Assembly: GCA_964057225.1 (NCBI GenBank)
Contig: OZ059897.1
Span: forward strand, 6,572,001-6,636,000
Direction of reading: 5' to 3'
DNA: 64,000 bases
Source: Auanema rhodensis
Taxonomy: Eukaryota; Nematoda; Chromadorea; Rhabditida; Rhabditidae
The stretch's first letter is position 1, and each line of letters starts with the position of its first letter. Made by a program: the position numbers and the translations under genes. The notes below the pieces were generated by a model, which worked only from the letters and a program-made list of their open reading frames with translations, made no database searches and was not told where the DNA came from. Below are positions 22,565-36,153 of this stretch, piece by piece.

Positions 22565-24305
22565 ACTCATACTATTCTCAACACTCTCAATATTTTATGT
22601 TTCATCTTAGCTCACCTTACATCCTCCTTCTGGTCTCATTTGTAAATTTAATTAATGTATATAGAAATGATTTTCACAGGTACAATGATCTACTTATTAT
22701 ATCATATAAGCAGATGCCTGACTGATCTTTCAACTCAAAGCATTATAATACATTTATATATGTTTTTCTGAAAAATAAAAATAAATTATTTATTCAACTA
22801 TTTTTTAACCTTTTTTCAAAAACCTGAGACATAATTTATGAAATGGAAAAAAAAGCCAACTATTCTCTTGTAAATCTATTATTTTTAGATCTTAAGTAGG
22901 TGACACATTGAACTTTAAGTTCAAATAATTCTATTTATGTAAAGCATTGAGCTGTTCAAATATCATCCAATGTTGAACAATAAAAATTAGAATCATTTCT
23001 AGCTCCCAAACTGTTTAGTAGACTATAAGCTTCGTCTCAGTCTAAAACAAAATGTTCATATTGGCAACTAGTTTTTCTTGTTTTTCTCGTTTTTTCTCAG
23101 AAAACTATTCCACTTATATGTATGTAATGATCAATTCATATTTAGATTTGTAACATTTGCTCAAATTAATAACAAGAATTTATATTTTCGAAAAGGTTTA
23201 TTGCCTTTAAGCATGTTCTCCACGGTGATATAACAGCGTTTCGAACAGTTTAAAAGTATATTAAAGTAAAAATATAGTTAAGTTTTAAGTAATTTCCCTT
23301 AAATTAAAGGGATTTGCAGGAAATTGTTCAAAGAATCAATTCATGTATCTCAGAAATCGAACTTAAATTTTAAATTAAATGATTGGCTTGTTAATTTATG
23401 CTAATTTATCTTATATCTTTTATATCATTCAAGTTTTAAATTGTTTTAATTCATTCGAAGCAAAAGTTATTCATACAATTAAATTTGTAGTCCAACTTAA
23501 TCTTTTTATTATATTCCAGAAAAAAAGGAAAGAATATACTTCCTGGATTTGGATTAAAGAATCAAAATAAAAGAAGATAAAAATGAGATTTAAAAATTTT
23601 ACTTTACAAAAACTTATATAGGTTGCAAACTAAAGGTGAAGCTTTTGATTCAACTGATTTATTCTATTCTGACATCATTCAGAGTATGCTCATTGAAAAT
23701 GGTTGAACGGAAAGCACTTCTTTCCTATTTTGCTACTTTTTATTTGAACTACATTGACGAAAAAAAAAAATTAAAATTCAAGTTCTATGAAAACAGAACT
23801 TCTTGATATGCATGCACTGATTTTCCTGCAAATCTCTTTTTTTTTATTTTCACTTTTAGATTTGTAAGAAAAAAATTTTTCGAACTGATTTTTGTTTTTT
23901 TAGAAAAACAAAAATTGTAGTTTGATGTAGATTACAAGTCTAAACATCAACTTAAGTATATTCTATGCTGATATTGATTTCTCTTTCAAAATCTTGAGGA
24001 AAGATTGAGATTGTTCTTTTTTTTTTAGAGGCTCAATGTCATTTTTAAAAAATTTTTGATGAAGAGCGGTTGCTTTCATTTTTTTCTTTCACAATACTAT
24101 TTTGTTTCTATTCATTGTTAGATTTTATTAAAATTATTTATAGTAAAAGAGTAATGTTATATTTCTTTAAAAAAAAAGAAAACATATTAATCATTCATTT
24201 ATTAAAATTTATAACAAATTTCCAGAATTGAATATACATCCATGAATGCATTCTTCAAATTTTTTTTCAATATTCATGAAATTAATGAGATTTCGTTATG
24301 ATTTT
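22565..24305. other. Intergenic, no gene seen
   Basis: AT-rich tail-to-tail spacer between the EF-hand gene and the arrestin gene. Contains A/T homopolymers and polyadenylation-like signals at its left end; no coding or repeat structure supported. Confidence 0.55.
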
Positions 24306-27300
24306 CTAATCAAATATTTCCTCAATTTTAAGTACACTAGGGCTCGTATCACGTTGGTGATACTGTGGAGGGTAATCGTGTACATTACGATAACCGCCAT
24401 ATGATGGCATATACGGTCGGTGATGAGGTGTTCGTAGTATATGAATAGGAATAAAGAATGGCCTTCCCTGAAAATAACATTAAGTTTATGGCCTTTTTAT
24501 ATGATTTTAGTGTTAATTTACTAAATAACAATATCATCTGTCCGTTAATGCCTTTGAAAAGCTGTTTTGTGAATCACGTTTTGTGAATTTTTGCATCAAA
24601 TTTACCAAATTTATGAAGCTTTCTAAGAGTTTTATGATTGAACGGTTCAAAAGTTGTGATCACATGTCATCGATGATGTTCAACAGACTGGTTATAAACA
24701 GATTTTGCTGAAGGTTTTACTTGGCGAAGGCTGAGGAAAAAAATCCAAAAAAGTAGAAAATTTTCTTCTATTCGTTATATTTGTCTCGCTTTCTTGAAAA
24801 TTTGTCACAAACCTGTGAAGGTGATGAATAGGGTGGCGGACCTTCCTTTGTACTATATTCACTGGGGGGGACGCAGTAGTATATGCTGCTTTTATCATCA
24901 TGATACTATAAAATAACTTTTTTGTTAAAGGACTAATGCTTATGTTTGAAAACCTGGATACTTTTCCGATTACGGGCACCTATATAATTGCCTATGAAAA
25001 CAGGCAGTTCCAGTTCAAAATGACCAGATGATAAGACAATAATGGCATAGCTGACCTAAAGAAAAAGAAAAAAAATGAAAATTCTATTTCTTACATTGAC
25101 ATATTTTAATTTTTTAGAACGAAAATTATTACCTGAATCGGGTTTTCTGGCAATTCCAATGATGGATAACAGTCAGCAGGTATTTTGATTGAATGATGAA
25201 GAGAAAATTCATCGTCAGCCTCTACTGAACCGCATATGAGCTTGGAGATTAACCGATGACTAGAAAGAGAATGCTTTCAGAAGCTGCAATGATGCTGTAT
25301 GGTTTTTGAAACTCACTCAGTTTTCTTTGAATCTCCACAGATATAAACAACTTTTTGTCGGAGCTCAATAGATACATGCTTTATTACGTTTGTTTGATGG
25401 AAGTTGGTGACTTTTCCAGATACAAGTAAATGCTCTCCTAAATATTTTCAATGAATTCTCTTATTATATTGAAGAGCTATTTGTTTTCTCTATAGCATCG
25501 AGGATTTTATCCTCAGATTTATATTATTATGATTCGTGTTTCATCTCATAAATGGCATTTATGTATCTTTCTCTTTATACACATCCATCTGGAACGATCT
25601 TTCTCACCTTTCTCCTCAACACCTCGCCTTTAATTCATTTTTCTCTCTTTCTCGTTCATTTCCCTCTATTGATGTTCCTCTATCCCATAATACCCCTGGA
25701 AGACAGGAGCGGAAACAAGTTTCATTATCATTTCAAACGTGTTTCATTGTCGATCACCCTTTGAAACATGGGATATTTCCTATCTGCTGTTCTCTATGAC
25801 AAAGGTAATATCGAAGCCAAGAACATTTTGAGCTTAAAAACGTAATGCTTGAACTTACCGACTAAGAAATTATTTTTTTCTACTTCAAATTGAACACAGG
25901 CATCTAGTCGATTGAATCCCAATAACTATAAATATCGATGTATATGTTAAAATGCTGATTAACCTTCACTTCTTACATTTTTTTTCAAGTGTCTTTCGAG
26001 CGAACTTGGAAGCGAGTTAGAGGAATCAGCTTCCACGTTCCCAATCACATCAACATCCTTCTCAGCTTCCAAAACGGCATCATCCTGAGAATTGACCCGT
26101 CGCAGTTTTATCTGAAAATCAAACAACTTGCTTCTTCATCAAGCTTATCTTGTTTTCTCTTTCGATTTTATCCCAATTTGGGTTTTTTTTGAATAAGTGT
26201 TCGTACAAGTGTCGGTCACCTGTATTTCTTTTGACTTTCCCAGGTGCCGACAGTTTAACTTTCACAAGCTACAACAAACTAGTTGAGTCTAAGTATAGCC
26301 GTCACAAGACTAATTGCAATTTACCTTCTCACAATTTCATTTTCCTCAGACTAAGCAAGGTCAAATCTTGTTAGTCATCTTCTATCAAAGACAATTTTCC
26401 GTAAAAAAGGTGGAAGAAGATTAAAATCTTGTCTTTTGACTAAGAAAATATAATATCCGTGTCAAGACAAAAAATAGCTGATCGTTTGCATATCGTTATT
26501 TTAACGTAAGAAAGCAGTCATTTCAAGTGTTTTCAAGACGATTTTGAGCTTCTGAATACTTTTTGTAAACATCTTCAGTGTCCTCTTGTAAGATAACTCT
26601 CACACAATGCTTGCGTGTCAAAGTTATTTCACTCAATTTCGAGAATGACCGGCAATTGAGGTTCAGACAGAAGGGTCATTCAAGGTCAGAATTGGACGAT
26701 TAGTATCTTAAGGTATCTTCTGGCCACAACCCCTGCTGTTGAAGATGATTTAAATCTAGACAGATGCCATGAAATTGGAAATTATCGACTTGAAAGAACA
26801 AAAAATTGATTGATAGCCACGAGTGTTCGATTTTTGCAAATTATTGATCCCTGTGGCCATAACTCCATTCAAAGAATTAAAATCAATAATACAGTTACAA
26901 TGGTAAATGTTCAAATAATTTTAGATTTTAATTAAAAAATCTTAAACTAACTGACTTTTAATGTAACTCTGTACGCAACGGCTCCATGTTTTGCTGTAAA
27001 TGTTCCCGGAACATGAGGAGGAACTCGCACTGGTAACGGTAAACGGAAGGATCCGGACGGTAATATGTTGTTATGTCCCTGAAAATGACTCTTAGAGTTT
27101 TCTGTTTTTCATGAGAACACGTGTTAGAAAAATTACTTTTGTAGATGGCAATAGCACAGGCTCAATGGGAAATATTAGGCGTTCAGAGCACAAAGTATTT
27201 ACTGAATCTTGTCCATTGAATGCTGAGCGACATCTTCCCTTCAATTTAAAGCTTTCGATAAAATTTTGAAGAATTTTAGTGAAGTGTACCTCAAAAAGAG

Positions 27301-28351
27301 CGGAAATTCCCAAAACCTCAACGGCATGTGGAATTCTTAAGTGAACTTCTAGGATATCCGCCTGAAGCAGTAAATGATAAAAGCCTATATATGTATATTA
27401 GTCTCGTGTGGAGGTTTTCTTTTTCATTTTTTTTGAGAAAAAAAAGAGAAGGTAGAAGTCATTATTTCATAGCGGTGCTATAAAACAAACGATTATAAAA
27501 ATTGAATGAGAACAATGACAAACAAGCATAAAATATTTTTTTCTGGCATTCAAAAACAAGACCAAAGGAATAAGATGAAGTAATGAATCTTCAGAATCTA
27601 TAAAACATTATTGATTTTCATTACTTCAACTTTTACCAGAGAAAAATATTTTGAACCAAAGAAAAATACTTTTTTTTTAATTTATCGATTTTTGATGCTG
27701 ATTCATACCTGTCCAGCTCGAAGAGGTCGATCTGGTACTACGATCTTCATAGCTCGCTTTCGTCCCATTTCGAAATGGAGGAGCTGAAATATGCAGTTAA
27801 GATTGTATTGATGATCGCAAATAAAAACGAATATTATAAAAGAAAACAATACGGCTAAGTTTGACGCATAGAAAATAGGCTGTGACCATATTAAGTATTA
27901 AGAAATTCAAGAAAAAACTAGAAAAAAAGACCAAAAAATCGCTGTGAAACTAATCCGAAATGATGGAAATCGAACAGGTTACTTGATAGAAAAGTATATA
28001 AAATCCATTAAACCTTTTTGAAGCTTTTAAAAGTAAAATATTTATGTTATTCGAATGGAGGGCAACAGATAATGACCATATTAGTCCAAATCAGCTGGGC
28101 TTGTTGTAGTCCATAACCGGATGATTTCTCGTTTTTCGTGTCGGGACACATGCTAGCTCTAATGATTAGAAGAAGAATATTCGAAAGATGAAATATTCGA
28201 AAGAAAGAAAGATAGTGAGAAAATGGAACCTGTGGGCGGCTAAGGCTACAACAGAACCGTCATGTAGACCGTCACCATCTAGGAAGGCGTGGCTGGACAG
28301 AACGCATTGATGGGTGGGGTCATCATGTTTGACAAGTGAGAGAAAGCCTCC
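24306..28351 (-). CDS. Alpha-arrestin (ARRDC-like), 5' end unresolved
   Basis: Minus-strand exons end in TAG at 24306. The N-terminal arrestin domain lies in exons at 27783-27709, 27362-27135 and 27080-26949 (ADILEVHLRIPHAVEVLGIS, then GSFRLPLPVRVPPHVPGTF). The C-terminal domain lies at 25921-25020 (FEVEKNNFLVGEHLLVSGKV, then VSYAIIVLSSGHFELELPVF). The tail has two PPxY motifs, PPPY (near 24835) and PPQY (near 24365), which bind WW domains of Nedd4-type ubiquitin ligases. Such proteins link membrane cargo to ubiquitination and endocytosis. Two further upstream exons (28158-28077 and about 28351-28230, with LDGDGLHDGSVVALAAHR) join in phase but lack an ATG. A possible first exon starts at 28512 (MAFHRSSDEERDSSS). 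A 51-nt intron near 27287 must be removed to keep the arrestin fold even though it is open. Confidence 0.82.
26673..26688 (+). promoter_or_regulatory. DR4 nuclear-receptor-type element in arrestin intron
   Basis: GGGTCA and AGGTCA half-sites in direct repeat with a 4-base spacer; the second is also the extended half-site TCAAGGTCA. It lies in an 835-bp intron of the arrestin gene. Function is inferred from motif only. Confidence 0.3.
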
Positions 28352-29053
28352 TCATGTTTTAAGGAACAAATCTGATTTTGCTAATAGTTCAGCTTTCCAT
28401 ATTGTATTTATGTAAATATCCATCTTTGTTTAATTTTGCAAATATTGGAAAATAAGCAAAAAAGGAGGGAAGAAGAGTCTCGTTCCTCATCAGATGAACG
28501 ATGAAAAGCCATAGCAGCTTAACCATCTCTCATTCACTTATATGTATAGATAACCGTTTTCATCTTTGTGATTGATCCGATGAATGCTAAAGATTTTCTC
28601 CAGTAACATTCAAAATTGCAAAAATATCGTAAAAATTTTAGAAGTTTGAAAACCGGCTAGTCGTGTGCTTATCTACTATGATTCAATATGAATTATTTTC
28701 TGTATTAAAGCTGTAACCATACAACCTATTGATAAAACTATATGATGAAGAAAACAAACCAGAATTTATGTGAAGAATCTCAAAATGAAAGACATCATTC
28801 ATCTTTATATCAAATCTTTTTTTTTATGTTATTCTTTAAACATAATTTATAACTTCTGATTTATATTATTCTTCAGATGAATTCCAAATTATTTCCCTTT
28901 AATATTATTAATTCATTAATTTGCCACGAAACTTTCATATTTACTGTCAAAACAACAACATACAATAACAAAATACATTTTATAACTTAAAAAGGCCAAT
29001 CCTTCCTTGTATCTATAGATCAAATTTGTTTTCTTACTCTTAGCTTTGAGAGC

Positions 29054-29075
29054 CACACACACACACACACACACA
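29054..29075. repeat. (CA)n microsatellite
   Basis: Perfect CA dinucleotide run followed by imperfect CA/TA units. Confidence 0.9.
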
Positions 29076-29963
29076 GATACACACACTCATAGAAACAGAC
29101 ACATACATGCTCATACATACGCACACGTATCTCCTATAAGCTACATGTTTTCAATGTTGAAAACAGTTAATGAAATACCATCATCATCTCATCACAATAA
29201 CGATTGTTTTTATTTGTTTTGCCGTTTTTTTTTTGAGAAATTGCTACTTTTTAAATCTTATAGTTTGTATAATACTAATACTATAATCAGCAGTAAACAA
29301 AGTTTTGATTGTGACTTGATCAAGAAAAACGAAAAGTTTATTGATCATGAATCACGGATGTAATATCTTTGCAATTTCCTATACTTCTACGCATTCACAA
29401 TATTATTTTTCTAGTTTTATCTTTCTTTTTTTGTTTCTTCGATTCAAATAACATACTGTTTGTATAGTTTTATTTCTTCTTTTATAATTATAAGTGACTT
29501 TTAGTATTTGAAATACTGTATCCTAATAGAAACATTTATTTTGTTTATAGATGTTTTAAATATTTAATTTTCTTATTTTTGAACTATTTAATGTTAGTGC
29601 ACTTTTTATTTTCATTTAAATAATTAATTAAGTTTTTTATTTAAGCCTTTATTGCGGAACTATCTGTTTTTGAATTAATTATATATACTATCTTAGTTAA
29701 CTATCTCTTATATTATCTTTAAATAATTTTAAAACTTCCTTATGTAATTTTGAAATCTATTTGTTCGCTTTGGTAGTAACAAACTACATTCGTTTCAGCC
29801 GAAACACGTATTCAATATATATAATTTATATAATATGATATAGTATACATGTATATGTATTTACATATATAAATATTATGTTTTTTGTTATCATACAATA
29901 TAAAATTGCAGTGATATTGTTGTATTCAACCGTATCGTGTTAAATAACTGATTGCAAACACTT

Positions 29964-30000
29964 ACGTGAAGTTGACGTGAAATTCGCGTGACACGTGAAA
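29964..30000. repeat. Cluster of ACGTGAA units
   Basis: Consecutive degenerate 11-bp units of the form CGTGAARTTGA give four ACGTGA/CGCGTGA copies in 37 bp, ending in CACGTGAAA. Related copies occur at 34024-34089, 54993-55095 and 59826-59844. Confidence 0.6.
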
Positions 30001-31639
30001 TGTGAATTCCATTCAAATACATTTTTTGACCCCCATCATAAACAATTTTTTCATTTCATACAAACTTCTAAGCTTTTCAGAATATTTTCTCAACTTTGTT
30101 CGGGAATAATAAATCTTTTTCCTTCATTTATATAGTTTAATATAAGTTTGTATATCACTAGTCGGCTTATTACTCTCATTCATTGACCAGACGATAATTT
30201 CTAAACAAAAGTTAGAGTATAAGAGTAAGATTAGATGAAACATGAAACTGTTCCGGCTATAGTATAAGTATAATAATACGCCTAGCCATGTGACCATATC
30301 GTAGCAATATTCTCTGAAAAAGTTATTTGAAGTAAACGAAATGTAATATAATCTTTTTAAATTTTGAAAATGATATTTATATAGTTTGTATAGTTTGTTC
30401 CAAATACTTCATGCTCTATACGATGTGAATATGATAGATGACAGTAATGAATTGACCATTGAAAATATTCATAAACTTGTCATTTCATTGCATTATGTGT
30501 GTTGGATATTCATAAAGCTAAGTAGGAAATTTTTGACATATAAATGATATTTCCCGTGTCCTTAAAGGATAAAACGTTCGGAAAAGAGAAAAGGAACATA
30601 AGTGAATACAACAAGAATCTGAGAAGTATCAGAATTTCAAGAAATATCTAAATATATCTTTAAACATATACACATATATCATGTGATAATACTAATAATA
30701 ATTATAATACTTTCATTTGTGTTCCTTGTCATTCCGCCCTCCCCTTTTCAACTTCCTCTCCTGCTTCCATGATACTTCATTGAATTCCGTCTCTTGATCT
30801 TTAATGAAAAAAAAATTTAAACGAAAAAATGATAGAAAGTTTGTGGGTGTAGAGGTCAACATTGAAAATGTCTGTGTAGCAATCGGAGGCGTGCCGAGGT
30901 GATCTTGTAGTTGAATGGTGAGCGAAGATGAATTCAAAAGACTTTTATGAGCATTTTGATGAAAAAAAACTTTTAAAAGCTTTGAAACTTTTGAATGAGT
31001 CATAAGGACATATTCTCTTGTTCCTTTGCCTCTCACTGTGTTCCTAATTTTCTGAATTTTAATCACTTCATGAAGCGTCGACTTCCTTGGAGCCCAAAAA
31101 ACGATTACATTCACTGAGCATTTCATTATGTTCGTTCTCTCGTCTTTCTAAAATATTTCGAATGAAGTCAAATAAGACATGAAATAGAAAATACTCTGAC
31201 TGGAAGTTGATTGTATACATGGTCCTTATTTGTCTCAAAGCTGAAAAGGAAAGGTAGTCGTTACAGCCGTCAGCCAGAAATCGCCTTCAATGAACTTACC
31301 CTATACTCGTGTTTTACTCAGATTCCAATAATCTGAGTGCTTTTCTTTTCTCTACTATTCATTTTTCACAATAAATAATTTTTAGATACTTTTCTTCTCT
31401 TCAGAATCACTTCTATATATGCTTTATTTTGTAAAATATGAAATATCCCTTCATAGCTCCATCAATAGCTCCGTCATACTCTGTAACAGATTTTTACATG
31501 AAAATTCAATTTTTCTTAGGTAAATATAACATAAATCGAAAATTTTCTCATTCTCAAGAGCCATATTGAAAGATGCTCATCTCATTGTCTTGTACTTTGA
31601 TCTCAAAATATGTGATGTGGTATAGAATATAATTGTGAA

Positions 31640-32600
31640 ACAACTTCTATATATATACATCTAACTATTTCCAGGATAATATATTAAAATGATACACAAG
31701 CTGAAGAATAATCGAATTTTTATTCTATTTTGAGAGTATTTTGTTCTTTTTTTCTAATGTTAAACTGTTGAAGAATCCTTAGTTTTAATCCTATGAGCCC
31801 TCACTATTCTTACTTTTCTAACTGAATTTTCAACATTTCTTCTTTTGTTTCTTTTTCCTTCACCTTTTACGCCCATCATGTTCTTGTCAGCTACCAATTT
31901 AGGGCAAAATTCCTTTTTTATATCCAATTTCTATTTAAAAATGTTAAGAGATCAAGAATTATTTATAACTTACTATTGCACTTCCAAAACCTGCGGAATT
32001 CGAACCTAGGTTTCACAACGAGTCAGTTCATGTTTTTCACCCTGGATAAGCTTCTCTTATTACTTAAAACGGGTGTAAAATCAATTTGACTGCCCTTTCG
32101 ACCAGTTTATACTTAATATGATGACGTATTAATTTCTTTTTTTAAAATAACTTACATATTAATGATTACTCTAATCTAATTTTAACTGAATATCATCATG
32201 TACCGTTAAAGTATCTACTTCGCTACATCGGACACACATCACGATTTACACTTTATGTTCTATTATTCTCGAATTGGGGAAAGAACAATCACGATTTCAT
32301 GCTTTATTTACCTTTGACTCAATATCCGCTCCAGATTTTCCTCTTGTCTAGAATTCCGGAAGGAATTTTATGTTGTTCTTGGTGTTAGTTACGTCATTTT
32401 GTTCATGCTTTTCATAAGTAAAAACGTTTTAAGCTCACCATTCTCGACTTCAAGATATCACTTGACTTTGAAGTAACTTCCTACAGTTTCCTCGTGATTT
32501 GCAGCTTAGGCTTCTTTAAGTTGCAACTTGAAAATATTGTTTCCGCATAGTAAATATCAACTTTCTCCGTTTTTGAAAAATAAAACTACCTTCATTTTCA
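31640..32600 (-). other. Coding-like islands, possible unfound or decayed gene
   Basis: Minus-strand segments look like exons. 31926-31816 begins after AAATAG, contains KEFCPKLVADKNMMGVKGEG and ends at a strong donor AAA|GTAAGA. About 32000-31969 ends at ATA|GTAAGT. 32590-32450 reads TEKVDIYYAETIFSSCN and, after an in-frame TAG, VTSKSSDILKSRM before a GTGAGC donor. 31707-31673 could give a C-terminal LVYHFNILSWK. I cannot connect them with one set of phases, so the entry may be a decayed gene or chance. Confidence 0.25.
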
Positions 32601-32961
32601 ATTCATAACTGATTATCTTGAATTATCAAAGTACAAGCAAAAAAAAAGAAAAAAAATATCTTCCTTTTTCATTTTTTTTGTTTGCCAAATTTTATACAAA
32701 TTGAGTTGTGTTTTGCATACTATGCTATATAATATATATATATACATATATCTGACTTAAAGCATCCGCATGTTTCTCCACAATATTTCTCACCAACTCA
32801 TCCGGATAACTAACTCATCTCGTTTAAAATGTCGACGGATCGGTTTTTATTTTTCATTCACTACCTCGTATAATCTCTTCATACTCTTCAAAATGTTCCA
32901 TCTTATTCTTGCACGAAAAAACTTTGAAACTGGCTCTCAACAAATAACATAAAACATACAA

Positions 32962-33048
32962 TCTCTCTCACTTTCTTTCTTTCTCTCTCTCTCTCCCTCT
33001 CTTTCTCTCTTTTTCCTTTTTTTTCTCCCTTTCTCTCTCTTTCTCTCA
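32962..33048. repeat. Polypyrimidine (CT/CTTT)n tract
   Basis: Continuous C/T run with CTCT, CTTT and CCCT units. Confidence 0.85.
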
Positions 33049-34023
33049 GATTCTCCCACATTCGCAGTAATCAAGAATAACCGAAGATAGTTGCTTCATG
33101 TATTTGATATTGAATATTGTCTTATTGCCACATTTTTCTTTTTTTCCTCACTTTACTTTGTCTCTTCCAGTATTTTTTTTCTTGTCATGTAATAACGACT
33201 TCTGTTGATATTGAGTGTGTTGTTCTCGGATTTCACTGAAATCCGTTCATGTACAGATTTCTTTAATGCGTTCAACCAAAAGGCTAAAAAAACTTTCATA
33301 CCTTTTGATCTAAGTTTGCAGTTTTGAGCTTAATGTTGATTGTTTATGTATGATGATGATTATAATTTATAGCTAGATATAAGCTTAATTGAAAACATCT
33401 TCTTGTATCTGAATCATATGGTACATAGAGTGATAGTGTAGAATTAAAAGCTACATCTTAATGTATTCATAATAGCCTTTACCTCCCCCGCGGCGTCATC
33501 TTTGGTTATCAAGCCATACTTTTTCATCTTTCCCTACCTATTTCCTTAATATTTCTTGTCATTGATGAAGAAAAATTATGAATGTTTCACATATATATAG
33601 ATATATATATAACTATATGTATATAGATAGATTTACAGGTATCTATGTATATTTGAAATATCTATAGAATGTTCCGAAACGATTACTTCACTGCTATGAA
33701 TCAATCTTTAAGAGTCATTAGCAGTAGGACAGACGCACTCTTCACATTTAATCTTCATAATTTTGTATTTTTTCTTTTTACCACTTCTACAACTTTTTCT
33801 CTTTCTCTCTTACTTTTTCCTACTTTTTACTATTATTATATCAAACATCACATCTATATATCTATATATAGATATAGATATATGAATGCATGTTGTAGCA
33901 CTTTACGCTATTTGAATTTTTTTCGACGAAAAAAGCGTCGCCATTCAATTTGTATGTTAATTCATTTGATCAATAACCAACCGTTCAAGATGCTAATTAA
34001 GTCTACGAATATGATATTGTATG

Positions 34024-34089
34024 TACACGTGTATTTTCACGTGAAACTATTTTTTTCTCTTGGATTTTCCACGTCAATCTTCACGTGAA
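34024..34089. repeat. ACGTGAA cluster with palindromes
   Basis: ACGTG, TTTTCACGTGAAA, CCACGTC and TTCACGTGAAAA elements lie within 66 bp; two contain the perfect palindrome TTCACGTGAA. Confidence 0.6.
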
Positions 34090-35825
34090 AACAACTTCTT
34101 GAGTTTTATTAACCTGCTTCTCAGATTTTATGAAATGTTATTCATATTTTGCACAAATATTGTCTATGTTGCTTTCAAATTTTGATGAGAATTATCACAC
34201 AAGGGAATCGTCTAATGTCTTTCATTCTACGTTAGTTGTCTGGATTTTCTTGGTTTTTTTTCTTCATGTTTTGCAATGATATTACAAATATGTGTGCATA
34301 TTTTCGTATTTTTTTCCAATTTAATTCTTAGAATTTGAGAAAAATAGAAATTCGATATTAAGTATTATTGATTATTAGTAGTTTATCTTAGTTATAAATA
34401 CTTAAATCATCATCGTATATATGATGATTTGAATATATGCTATACTAATTATACTCTCAAGATCTTTATGAGAGTATTTTCGAACTTGAAAACCTACGCA
34501 ACAGATTCATAACATCTTCTGTACTTTAAGGCCCATTGACCCGACTTACAGACGAATTTCTTTTGAAATACAAACAATTGCTGGTAAATTGTTGTTCAGA
34601 CGATTTAGCAGTAGGCTATTCACGTAGACAAGTCTTGAAATTTTTAAATTAGATTTGAGAAAGCCCCACAGTTTGCCATATTCATGATTCTCTTTTTTTT
34701 TCTCAAATTCATTAAATTCAGAACTTTTGAACTATTTTCTCCCTTTTTCTCATATTTTATTTTGTTAAACTCATCCCATCGGCTTATTTATTTTGAAAAG
34801 TTTCTCATCTGAATACTGTTTTAATCAAAAAATATTTTAAAGTGATTAAACCTGAAAAAGAAAATTATTTTGAAATATTTATATTTATATTTTTTTCATT
34901 CATAAATTGGCTTAGAATTACTCCACTTAACTCTGTTCTTGATGAATATAATCAAATCAATGGAGGTCGTTACCGTTGAGAAAAACAAACAAAAACGTTT
35001 TTCAATTTTTATTATTTCATCTTCCAGTTCAAAATATTTATGAAGATTTTCGATTTTAAAATATTATTAAATTGAGTTCATGATGCTTTATATAATATAT
35101 AATTTATGCTTAAAAAAACTATATAATTAGCTTATAACATGCATTATTTTGGAAAAAAAACTTAATACTATTGTTGAGTTAATTTAATTGTGAAAAACAG
35201 CTATTAAGTGAAGAAATACAGCATTTATAGTTAATTCTCACCTTTTAGCCTTTCTGAGCAAAATAAAAAATAAATAAGAAAACAGGGTTTAATTTCTGTA
35301 ATCTGATGATTTAATTTAAGAAAAATAGTATCCTTCATAAGTAGATAGATTTGCAGATGCTTTTGCAAGTTTCAAAAGCTGCAAGAAAGCTTTGAAATCT
35401 ATTTTTTAATTCAATATATTTGTAGGTTAGATATAGCTTAGAAGCTTGTCCTTAGAACATACATACATAAACGATAGACGTATGAATGACAGACGACGGA
35501 GGGCAAAATAAGTTTGAAAAGAAGAAGATGTTTATTGTTTTAAGAAAACAAAACAAAAAGAAAAATACAGATAAACAGTTTCAAATATTCATAAATACAT
35601 ACATTTTCATATATTGTATTGTATATATATATATATATATATATAATACATGAATAGTTAATATAGATAGATGAATGTATGTAGTATGAACTTACATTCT
35701 ATTTATGTATATATCCTATATCAATATGCGTATTCAAGAATTCTTAACTATATCTACAAATAAATGTATATTTTTACTTTTTTTTATATACAAACATACA
35801 CATCACCATCACAATTACAACATAT

Positions 35826-35935
35826 TCTCCCATTTCTTCTTTTTTTTCGTCTTCGTCTTCGTCGTCTTCTTCTTCTCCTTCTTCTTCATCGTCTTCTTCT
35901 TCTTTTCCTTCTTCTCCTTCTTGTTCTTCATCTTC
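35826..35935. repeat. Long polypyrimidine (CTT/CGT)n tract
   Basis: About 110 bases almost free of A and with few G on the plus strand, built of CTT, TTC and occasional CGT units. Frames across it encode meaningless Phe/Leu or Glu runs. Confidence 0.85.
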
Positions 35936-36128
35936 TGAGAATGCTGTCTGACATACTCTCACATGTCATCTCATTTTTTTAATTTGATCTTAGTACAAGT
36001 GCGATGAGACGGTTAATAGTTATGTGTACTTGAATATGTGTGGGACAACAAACATTTCCCTTCACTTTTCCTTTCGTTGAATCTGCTCTTCATTCATGAA
36101 AATTTGATTAATTCTTTATATAACAACA

Positions 36129-36153
36129 TAGATAGATAGATAGATAGATAGAT
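36129..36153. repeat. (GATA)n microsatellite
   Basis: Six or so perfect GATA units. Confidence 0.9.

Larger units (their letters stand above)
28352..31749. other. Gene desert, left part
   Basis: AT-rich. Holds a (CA)n tract at 29054-29075 and a cluster of ACGTGAA motifs at 29964-30000. A 137-codon minus-strand frame at 30713-31126 has no homologue, splice signals or domain that I can see. Confidence 0.5.

Noticed and set aside
30713-31126. 137-codon open frame on the minus strand
   Set aside because: Longest of its kind in the desert, but a frame this long is not rare in 64 kb of AT-rich DNA; no domain, signal peptide, splice pattern or acceptor before the ATG.
31985-32012. tRNA-like B-box (GGTTCGAATTCC) on the minus strand
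   Set aside because: The T-loop lacks a pairing 5-bp stem and no acceptor or anticodon arms can be folded around it.
35774-35962. Acidic 62-codon frame on the minus strand
   Set aside because: It is only the complement of the CTT polypyrimidine tract, giving Glu/Asp runs.
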